Assembly (NCBI RefSeq): GCF_000759795.1
Contig: NZ_BBMZ01000004.1
Location: 1 to 55,668 of the forward strand
Length of the DNA stretch: 55,668 bases
Direction of reading: 5' to 3'
Source of the DNA: Pseudescherichia vulneris NBRC 102420
Lineage (GTDB): Bacteria > Pseudomonadota > Gammaproteobacteria > Enterobacterales > Enterobacteriaceae
In this document: one piece after another, positions 49,388 through 55,668 of the stretch
How the letters are laid out: each line of letters opens with the position of its first letter
Position numbering within the stretch: the first letter of the stretch is position 1
Made by a program: the position numbers and the translations under genes
Notes under the pieces: generated by a model
Databases searched by the model: none
The model's input: only the letters and a program-made list of their open reading frames with translations
Told to the model about the DNA's origin: nothing

Positions 49388-51104
49388 ACCGTACGCTGAA
49401 ACGCTGCCGACGGCGGTAGGCGTAGACATCCTCCACGTGGCCCTCTTTGATACACGTTTGCAGCGCCCGCCAGTAGCTGGCGCGGAACAGATCGGCATGC
49501 ATCTCCTCAAAGAGCGGCCCAACTCGCGGATCGGCACAGAGCCAGTGGCGAAACTCCTCCGGGAAGACATCCCCTGGCGATACGCTGTACCACGGCTCGG
49601 CGCTCAGCTCATCCTCCGGGTAGCGCGGCGCGGGAACGTCGCGGAAGTTAACCTCGGTCATGTAGCAGATCTCATCGTAGTCATAGAACACCACCCGCCC
49701 GTGGCGCGTCACGCCAAAGTTTTTAAACAGCATATCGCCAGGGAAAATATTGGCGGCGGCCAATTGGCGAATGGCGTTGCCATACTCTTCGATAGCATCC
49801 CGCAGCGGCTGACCCTCAACCTGCTCCAGCCAGATATTGAGCGGCACCATGCGCCGTTCAATATAGAGATGGCTGATAGAAATGCTGTCGCCCAGATCGG
49901 TAATTTTCCCCGCCGCCTCCGTCATTAACAGGGTCATCAACGCAGGCGAAATCTGCCGCTTCTCCAACACAAAGTTTTCAAACTCCTGAGTATCGGCCAT
50001 CCGCCCGACGCGATCGTGCTCTTTTACCAGCTGATAGCAGGCGCGCACGTGGGCGGCGGTCATCTCCTTCTGCGGTGCAAAGCGATCCTTGATCACCTTG
50101 AAGACCCGGTCAAAGCCCGGCAGGGTAAAGACCAGCATCACCATGCCGCGAATGCCCGGCGCTTCAATAAACTGCTCGTCGCTGCTGGCGATATAGTGCA
50201 GATACTCCCGGTAGCTCTCGGTTTTAGCGTGCTTCTGGCAGCCAATCGCCATATAGAGCTCAGCGGTGGTTTTGCCTGGTAGGATCTCCCGCAGCCACTC
50301 CACCGTCGCGGCGGGCAGTGGCGCATAGACCATAAAGTAGGAGCGGGCGAAGCCGAACACAATGCTGGCTTCGTCGTGGGTGGTCAGGCAGGCATCGACA
50401 AAAAGCTCGCCTGCCTCGCTGCGGTGGATCGGCAGTAAAAAGGGAACCGTACTGTCGGCCAGGATAAGCTTGCCCACCAGCCAGGCGGCTTTATTGCGGT
50501 AAAAAAGCTCGTTTGCCACCTGTAAATGCGCCTGCGCTAGCGCCACGTCGCCAACGCTCTCTGTCAGCTGGGCGAGGATATAGCCCACATCGCGAGTGCG
50601 ATCCTGCCACGGCAGGCGCAGGGGCAGATCGGCAAGCAGCGTGTTCAGCAGCGAGCCCCAGCCGCCAGTGGGATAAAAATCCCTGGCCAGCGGGCGAGGA
50701 ATGGTGCGAAAGCGGCGCTCGGGCTGGGAGCTGAAAATAAACAGCCGCTCAGGCGTCAGGGCCCGATGATCGAACAGCCGACAGTAGACCGAGTTGAAAA
50801 AGCTTTCGGCAATTTCGAAGCGCGGATAGTCCGGCAGTAGCTGGGTATAGTGCGCCTTTACCCGCAGCAAATAATCCGCGTCAAGGCGTCGGCCCTCGGT
50901 GATACAGCTTAGCTGCTCCACCACCAGCCCAACGTGATGGTCGTAGAGGTGGATACGGCTCTTCATCGCCTGCTGGACCGCGTGCCAGTCCGCCTGTTCA
51001 AAGCGCTGCTGCGCCCCGGCGGTAATCTCCAGAAAGCGTCCGTACTGGGCGTCAAAACCCTGCAGGATAGTTTGGGCGATCAACAGCTCTCGGCCACGCG
51101 TCAT
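49341..51104 (-). CDS. aceK: AceK, isocitrate dehydrogenase kinase/phosphatase
   Basis: Bifunctional enzyme that inactivates isocitrate dehydrogenase by phosphorylation and so diverts isocitrate to the glyoxylate shunt. It has 587 residues (E. coli 578). The kinase-like core is visible ([55 protein letters not shown]). The C-terminus runs about ten residues past the usual [10 protein letters not shown] end, into bases that are antisense to the iclR end. It is third in aceBAK, preceded by a REP element. Confidence 0.97.
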   Translation of the reverse strand: MTRGRELLIAQTILQGFDAQYGRFLEITAGAQQRFEQADWHAVQQAMKSRIHLYDHHVGLVVEQLSCITEGRRLDADYLLRVKAHYTQLLPDYPRFEIAESFFNSVYCRLFDHRALTPERLFIFSSQPERRFRTIPRPLARDFYPTGGWGSLLNTLLADLPLRLPWQDRTRDVGYILAQLTESVGDVALAQAHLQVANELFYRNKAAWLVGKLILADSTVPFLLPIHRSEAGELFVDACLTTHDEASIVFGFARSYFMVYAPLPAATVEWLREILPGKTTAELYMAIGCQKHAKTESYREYLHYIASSDEQFIEAPGIRGMVMLVFTLPGFDRVFKVIKDRFAPQKEMTAAHVRACYQLVKEHDRVGRMADTQEFENFVLEKRQISPALMTLLMTEAAGKITDLGDSISISHLYIERRMVPLNIWLEQVEGQPLRDAIEEYGNAIRQLAAANIFPGDMLFKNFGVTRHGRVVFYDYDEICYMTEVNFRDVPAPRYPEDELSAEPWYSVSPGDVFPEEFRHWLCADPRVGPLFEEMHADLFRASYWRALQTCIKEGHVEDVYAYRRRQRFSVRFSDYRHTPASPLSPP

Positions 51105-51128
51105 ACGTTCCCCTCATCGGATCCGTGC

Positions 51129-51159
51129 GTAGGCCCGGTAAGCGTAGCGCCACCGGGCG
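51129..51159. repeat. REP element between aceA and aceK
   Basis: GTAGGCCCGGTAAGCGTAGC followed by GCCACCGGGCG. A REP in this gap is known in E. coli and is thought to lower aceK expression relative to aceBA. Confidence 0.92.
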
Positions 51160-51168
51160 TTTCCGTTA

Positions 51169-52473
51169 TCAGAACTGCTGCTCTTCCGTCGATCCGGTCA
51201 GCGCGGTCACCGATGATGCGCCGCCCTGAATAATCGTCGTCACCTTATCGAAATAGCCGGTTCCCACCTCCTGCTGATGGGAGACAAAGGTGTAGCCCTC
51301 CTTCGCTGCGGCAAACTCCGGCTGCTGAACTTTCTCGACGTAGTGTCTCATACCCTCTCCCTGCGCGTAGGCGCGGGCGAGATCGAACATGTTGAACCAC
51401 ATGCTATGGATCCCCGCCAGGGTGATGAACTGGTACTTGTAGCCCATCTCCGCGAGCTGCTGCTGGAAGCTGGCAATGGTGCTATCGTCCAGGTTCTTCT
51501 GCCAGTTGAACGACGGCGAGCAGTTATAGGCCAGCAGCTTGCCGGGGAATTGGGCATGGATGGCATCGGCAAAGCGCCGGGCCTGCTCTAGATCCGGCGT
51601 CGAGGTTTCACACCAGACCAGATCGGCATAGGGAGCGTAGGCCAGACCGCGGCTGATGGCCTGCTCTATCCCGGCTCGGGTACGGTAGAACCCTTCGCTG
51701 GTGCGTTCGCCGGTAATAAACTCGCGATCGTACTCATCGCAGTCAGAGGTGATCAGGTCCGCCGCGTCGGCGTCGGTACGGGCGATCAGCAGCGTTGGCA
51801 CGCCCATCACGTCCGCTGCCAGCCTGGCCGCGACCAGCTTCTGGATAGCCTCCTGGGTGGGTACCAGTACCTTGCCACCCATGTGGCCACACTTCTTCAC
51901 CGAGGCCAGCTGATCCTCAAAGTGTACCGCCGCCGCTCCCGCTGCAATCATCGACTTCATCAGTTCAAAGGCGTTCAGCACGCCGCCAAAACCCGCTTCG
52001 GCATCGGCCACGATCGGCAGGAAGTAGTCCACGTAGCGCGGATCGTTTGGATCGATCCCCGCCGACCACTGGATCTGATCCGCCCGGCGAAACGTGTTGT
52101 TGATCCGATCCACTACTGCCGGAACCGAATTGGCCGGGTAGAGGGACTGATCCGGATACATGCTGGAGGCCAGGTTAGCATCCGCCGCCACCTGCCAGCC
52201 GGAGAGATAAATGGCCTCAATCCCTGCCTTTGCCTGCTGGAGCGCCTGCCCTCCGGTCAGCGCACCGAGGCTGTTGATATAGCCCTTTTTAGACTCGCCG
52301 TGCAGCAGACGCCACATTTTCGCCGCGCCAAGCTGTGCCAGGGTGCACTCCGGATTCACCGAGCCGCGCAGTTTTACCACCTCTTCCGCGCTGTACGGGC
52401 GGGTAATGCCCTCCCAGCGTGCGGTTTGCCACTCTTGCTGTAATGCTTCTGTTTGTTGGGTACGGGTTTTCAT
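51169..52473 (-). CDS. aceA: AceA, isocitrate lyase
   Basis: Cleaves isocitrate to glyoxylate and succinate. It has 434 residues, as in E. coli. The active-site motif [14 protein letters not shown] carries the catalytic Cys (usual form KKCGHLGGK). [19 protein letters not shown] and [11 protein letters not shown] form the metal and substrate site. It is second in aceBAK, 21 bases after aceB. Confidence 0.98.
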   Translation of the reverse strand: MKTRTQQTEALQQEWQTARWEGITRPYSAEEVVKLRGSVNPECTLAQLGAAKMWRLLHGESKKGYINSLGALTGGQALQQAKAGIEAIYLSGWQVAADANLASSMYPDQSLYPANSVPAVVDRINNTFRRADQIQWSAGIDPNDPRYVDYFLPIVADAEAGFGGVLNAFELMKSMIAAGAAAVHFEDQLASVKKCGHMGGKVLVPTQEAIQKLVAARLAADVMGVPTLLIARTDADAADLITSDCDEYDREFITGERTSEGFYRTRAGIEQAISRGLAYAPYADLVWCETSTPDLEQARRFADAIHAQFPGKLLAYNCSPSFNWQKNLDDSTIASFQQQLAEMGYKYQFITLAGIHSMWFNMFDLARAYAQGEGMRHYVEKVQQPEFAAAKEGYTFVSHQQEVGTGYFDKVTTIIQGGASSVTALTGSTEEQQF

Positions 52474-52494
52474 GGCTGTGCTCCACTGTTTTTA

Positions 52495-54096
52495 TTAGGC
52501 TAAGAGGCGGTAACCCGGCAGGGTCAGGAAATCGATCAGGTCATCAGAGGTAGTGATCTGCTCCATCAGGCGAGCGGCGTCGGCAAAGCGACCATGGCTG
52601 AACCGGTGCTCGCCCAGCTCCTGCTGGATCACCTGCATCTCTTCGCCGAGCATCTGGCGAAACAGCGCTTTGGTCACCGGCGTACCGTTGCTAAGCGTCT
52701 TTTGATGATGGATCCACTGCCAGATAGAAGTGCGGGAGATCTCTGCCGTTGCGGCATCCTCCATCAGGCCATAGATTGGCACACAGCCGTTGCCGGAGAT
52801 CCATGCTTCGATGTACTGCACCGCAACGCGAATGTTAGCCCGCATCCCCTCTTCCGTGCGTTCACCATCGCAGGGCGCAAGCAGCTCCTCGGCAGTAATG
52901 GGTGCATCCTCCTCCCGAGTGACAAAGAGTTGGTTTTTATTGTCGCCAAGCGCGGTATCGAAAATGGACATCACCGTATCGCCCAAGCCGGGGTGAGCAA
53001 TCCAGGTACCGTCGTGGCCGTTTTTCGCCTCCAGCTCTTTATCCGCGCGTACTTTATTCAGTACCCAGCTGTTGCGTTCGCTCTCTTTGCTGGGGATAAA
53101 CGCCGCCATGCCGCCCATCGCAAACGCACCACGCCGGTGGCAGGTCTTAATCAGCAGACGGGAGTAGGCATTGAGGAAAGGCTTATCCATGGTGACCGCC
53201 TGGCGGTCAGGCAGTACGCGATCGGGGTAATTTTTTAACGTTTTGATATAGCTAAAGATGTAGTCCCAGCGGCCACAGTTGAGGCCCACAATGTGATCCT
53301 TCAGAGCATGGAGGATCTCGTCCATCTGAAAGACCGCCGGCAGCGTTTCAATCAGCAGGGTGGCCTTGATGGTGCCGCGCGGCAGGTTGAAGCGATCTTC
53401 CGTATAGCTAAAGACCTCGCTCCACCAGGCTGCCTCCTGCCAGGCCTGAGTTTTAGGCAGGTAGAAGTAAGGGCCGCTGCCCTTGGCCAGCAGATTTTTG
53501 TAGTTGTGGAAGAAGTAGAGGGCAAAATCAAACAGGCTGCCGGGAATGGCCTCATCACGCCAGGTGACATGCTTTTCCGGCAGATGCAGACCGCGCACGC
53601 GGCAAACCAGCACCGCCGGATCGGGCTTGAGCTGATAGATCTTGCCGGCTTCGTTGGTATAGCTGATGGTGCCGTTAACCGCATCGCGCAGGTTGATCTG
53701 CCCGTCGATCACTTTCTGCCAGTTGGGCGCCAGCGAATCTTCAAAATCTGCCATGAAGACTTTGACGTTGGCGTTCAGCGCATTGATCACCATCTTACGT
53801 TCGACCGGACCGGTGATCTCCACCCGACGATCCTGCAGGTCAGCCGGAATACCGCGGATTTTCCAGTCGTCTTCACGTATGGAAGCCGTTTCCGAAATGA
53901 ATCCGGGTAGCGTACCGCTATCGATCGTCTGCTGCTGCTGGATCCGTGCGGCAAGCAGCTTATTGCGCGCCGGGGTAAAGCGCGTCACCAAATCGGTAAG
54001 AAAGGCGGTGGCCTCTGGCGTCAAGATATGCTGCTCTTGCTCACCATACGGCTGGGTAAAGGTCAGTTCATCGGTAGTCGTTGCCTGTTGCGCCAT
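52495..54096 (-). CDS. aceB: AceB, malate synthase A
   Basis: Condenses glyoxylate with acetyl-CoA to malate. It has 533 residues, as in E. coli. The barrel segments VFMADFEDSLAPNW and GLNCGRWDYIFSYIKT (metal and substrate site), AFAMGGMAAFIP, and the C-terminal helical plug are conserved. It is first in aceBAK, with an IclR-type site about 100 bases upstream. Confidence 0.98.
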   Translation of the reverse strand: MAQQATTTDELTFTQPYGEQEQHILTPEATAFLTDLVTRFTPARNKLLAARIQQQQTIDSGTLPGFISETASIREDDWKIRGIPADLQDRRVEITGPVERKMVINALNANVKVFMADFEDSLAPNWQKVIDGQINLRDAVNGTISYTNEAGKIYQLKPDPAVLVCRVRGLHLPEKHVTWRDEAIPGSLFDFALYFFHNYKNLLAKGSGPYFYLPKTQAWQEAAWWSEVFSYTEDRFNLPRGTIKATLLIETLPAVFQMDEILHALKDHIVGLNCGRWDYIFSYIKTLKNYPDRVLPDRQAVTMDKPFLNAYSRLLIKTCHRRGAFAMGGMAAFIPSKESERNSWVLNKVRADKELEAKNGHDGTWIAHPGLGDTVMSIFDTALGDNKNQLFVTREEDAPITAEELLAPCDGERTEEGMRANIRVAVQYIEAWISGNGCVPIYGLMEDAATAEISRTSIWQWIHHQKTLSNGTPVTKALFRQMLGEEMQVIQQELGEHRFSHGRFADAARLMEQITTSDDLIDFLTLPGYRLLA

Positions 54097-54195
54097 AAGC
54101 GGGCTCCTCGTCGTTGATCCGAATAGATTTCCATCCTGAACAAAAGATCGTGTTCAGTTTTCGTTCAGCTTCGTTAAGCCTACTCAATTAAAAAA

Positions 54196-54216
54196 CAAAA
54201 TCAAAAACAATTTCCA
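54196..54216 (-). promoter_or_regulatory. IclR operator of aceBAK
   Basis: On the minus strand TGGAAATTGTTTTTGATTTT agrees with the IclR-binding region of the E. coli ace operon. The AT-rich stretch 54180–54300 should contain the promoter. Confidence 0.75.
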
Positions 54217-54296
54217 TTTTCAGTTTAATAACGTTGCAACACTTTGATAATGCTAAATTTAAAGTTGCGCTTGAGTGTGAAGTGATTTTCAGAAAT

Positions 54297-54323
54297 AAAA
54301 AAAGCACCCGAAGGTGCTTTTTT
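54297..54323 (-). terminator. metA terminator
   Basis: AAAGCACC / GGTGCTTT with a four-base loop; A-run and T-run flank both sides, so it can act on the minus strand after metA. Confidence 0.9.
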
Positions 54324-54337
54324 GTTGGCTGAAACGC

Positions 54338-55267
54338 TTAATCCAGTGTGGGATTCATATGTCGCAGATCGAACGGTGTGATCTGGTAGACGTAATAGTT
54401 GAGCCAGTTGGTAAACAGCAGGTTACCGTGACTGCGCCAGGTCGCACGCGGCGTGTTCTGCGGATCGTCCTTGGGGAAGTAGTTATACGGGACAACCGGA
54501 TCGAGACCAGCTTCAAGATCGCGGAAATACTCCCCGGCCAGGGTATTGGCATCATATTCAGGATGACCGGTAACAAAGGCAATGCGTTTGTCCTTGCTGG
54601 CAAACAGGTAGGCATCACTCTCACTCGATTCAGCAAGAATATCCAGATCGGTATAGTCGCGGATCAGTGCTGACGGGAAGTCGGCATAGCGCGAATGCGG
54701 AGCCAGGAACGTGTCGTCAAAGCCACGGGTTAGAAGCGCATGCTGCTGAGTGATGTAGTGTTCATAAACGCCGGAGAGTTTGTCTTTGCGTGTCTGCTTG
54801 GGGATACCGTAAAGGATATTGAGTGCGGCCTGTACCGCCCAACAGACAAACAGTGTTGAGGTGACGTGATCTTTAGCCCACTCCAGCACCTGCTTAATCT
54901 GCGGCCAGTAGGCGACATCGTTGAACTCAACCAGCCCCAGCGGTGCACCGGTCACGATCAAACCATCGAAGTTCTCTTCGCTGATCTCATCGAAGTTACA
55001 GTAGAAGTTGTTCAGGTGCTCAGTGGGCGTATTACGAGATTCACGCGCGTCGATACGCAGCAGGCGAACGTCTACCTGTAGCGGTGAGTTAGAGAGCAAT
55101 CGCAGGAACTGGTTTTCCGTTTCGATTTTCTTGGGCATCAGGTTGAGGATCAGCACCTTCAGAGGGCGTATCTCTTGACCTGTAGCACGCGATGTCGTCA
55201 TAACAAAGACGTTTTCATCTCGCAAGAAATTGACGGCTGGCAGCTCGTCCTGCACCCGAATCGGCAT
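54338..55267 (-). CDS. metA: MetA, homoserine O-succinyltransferase
   Basis: First committed enzyme of methionine synthesis, moving succinyl from succinyl-CoA to homoserine; a heat-labile, regulated step in E. coli. It has 309 residues, as in E. coli. The acyl-carrying Cys lies in [17 protein letters not shown], and the catalytic His and Glu in VTGHPEYD. It is a single gene with tandem MetJ boxes upstream and its own terminator. Confidence 0.98.
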   Translation of the reverse strand: MPIRVQDELPAVNFLRDENVFVMTTSRATGQEIRPLKVLILNLMPKKIETENQFLRLLSNSPLQVDVRLLRIDARESRNTPTEHLNNFYCNFDEISEENFDGLIVTGAPLGLVEFNDVAYWPQIKQVLEWAKDHVTSTLFVCWAVQAALNILYGIPKQTRKDKLSGVYEHYITQQHALLTRGFDDTFLAPHSRYADFPSALIRDYTDLDILAESSESDAYLFASKDKRIAFVTGHPEYDANTLAGEYFRDLEAGLDPVVPYNYFPKDDPQNTPRATWRSHGNLLFTNWLNYYVYQITPFDLRHMNPTLD

Positions 55268-55294
55268 AACCTTATTACCTCACAGCATACGTTT

Positions 55295-55318
55295 AAACGT
55301 GTAGACATCCAGATAGCT
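55295..55318 (-). promoter_or_regulatory. MetJ boxes upstream of metA
   Basis: On the minus strand three tandem eight-base units, AGCTATCT, GGATGTCT and ACACGTTT, resemble the met box AGACGTCT and occupy the same position as in E. coli metA. Confidence 0.8.
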
Positions 55319-55414
55319 GACAATAACCAGGAATAGGCAAAATGTCGAGCCTGCATGTGCCAGGTGAGAAAGTTTCAAGAAGAACAGGAGAAGTATAATC
55401 TGAAGGAATTGTAG

Positions 55415-55445
55415 GTAGGCCCGGTAAGCGCAGCGCCACCGGGCA
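55415..55445. repeat. REP element between metA and the rrn terminator
   Basis: GTAGGCCCGGTAAGCGCAGC followed by GCCACCGGGC, a canonical REP unit. The rest of 55320–55410 shows no gene. Confidence 0.9.
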
Positions 55446-55461
55446 TTTGTCTGCCCAACGC

Positions 55462-55489
55462 AAAAAGGCCATCCTTGCGGATGGCCTTC
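55462..55489 (-). terminator. rrn operon terminator
   Basis: On the minus strand AAGGCCATCC / GGATGGCCTT with loop GCAA, followed by TTTTT, directly after 5S rRNA. This is the usual enteric rrn terminator. Confidence 0.95.
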
Positions 55490-55500
55490 TGCTTTGTTTG

Positions 55501-55620
55501 ATGCCTGGCAGTTCCCTACTCTCGCATGGGGAGGCCCCACACTACCATCGGCGCTACGGCGTTTCACTTCTGAGTTCGGCATGGGGTCAGGTGGGACCAC
55601 CGCGCTAGTGCCGCCAGGCA
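55501..55620 (-). rRNA. rrf: 5S ribosomal RNA
   Basis: A 120-base gene read on the minus strand from TGCCTGGCGGCACTAGCGCG to GGGAACTGCCAGGCAT, with only a few differences from E. coli 5S. The ends pair (TGCCTGGC / GCCAGGCA). It is the distal gene of an rrn operon; bases 55621–55668 are the 23S–5S spacer, and 23S lies beyond the window. The position beside metA corresponds to rrnE in E. coli. Confidence 0.98.
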
Positions 55621-55668
55621 AATTCTGTTTATCACCCCGCTTTCGCGCAGTGATGTAATCTGTATCAG

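Noticed and set aside
55280-55621. A 113-codon frame over the 5S rRNA gene
   Set aside because: It covers 5S rRNA, the rrn terminator and a REP element, so it is not a protein gene.

Overview
The window is chromosomal DNA of a gamma-proteobacterium of the Enterobacteriaceae. Almost every housekeeping gene matches its Escherichia coli counterpart in product, start and order: the uvrA–tyrB–alr–dnaB–qor–dusA–zur–lexA–plsB–ubiCA–mal–yjbEFGH–pgi–lysC–rluF–yjbB–metH–iclR–aceKAB–metA–rrn block. ERIC and REP elements, LexA boxes, MalT boxes, a lysine riboswitch and an enteric 5S rRNA gene fit the same group. Losses relative to E. coli (dinF, pepE, arpA, xylE and the yjaAB interval) and nudI beside malG point to an Enterobacter/Klebsiella/Kosakonia-like genus rather than Escherichia; I cannot name the species.

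Layout. 1–4914: 3' part of uvrA, then yjbR, yjbQ, aphA and tyrB. 5052–8990: an accessory island of lower GC between tyrB and alr. On the plus strand it carries two DUF2589-type proteins, a GH24 lysozyme, a secreted barnase-like protein without the catalytic Glu and His, and a papain-like cysteine protease. They end at a strong terminator, facing a 76-residue unknown gene and an orphan NarL/LuxR-type regulator with degenerate switch residues. 9191–14543: alr, dnaB, qor, pspG and dusA, with two ERIC elements. 14782–16944: a second accessory patch with a HigB/HigA-like toxin–antitoxin pair and a TraF-type outer-membrane barrel. 17296–23408: zur, yjbJ, lexA, dgkA, plsB, ubiA and ubiC. 23526–31155: the maltose regulon, divergent malK-lamB-malM and malEFG around a control region with MalT boxes. 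31350–38146: nudI, psiE, the yjbEFGH exopolysaccharide operon and pgi. 38418–44615: lysine riboswitch plus lysC, panS, yjbD, rluF, an orphan antitoxin with a toxin relic, and yjbB. 44673–55267: metH, iclR, aceK, aceA, aceB and metA. 55501–55620: 5S rRNA, the distal end of an rrn operon that continues beyond the window.

How the genes work together. The mal genes form one uptake system (LamB porin, MalE binding protein, MalFGK2 ABC transporter). aceBAK with IclR is the glyoxylate shunt with its control kinase and repressor. metA and metH stand at the entry and the last step of methionine synthesis. lysC is feedback-controlled at the RNA level by lysine. The island at 5–9 kb is the least explained part and the best candidate for an undescribed system. 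Its enzymes suggest cell-wall, RNA-binding and protease activities delivered or controlled together, but the function is inference.
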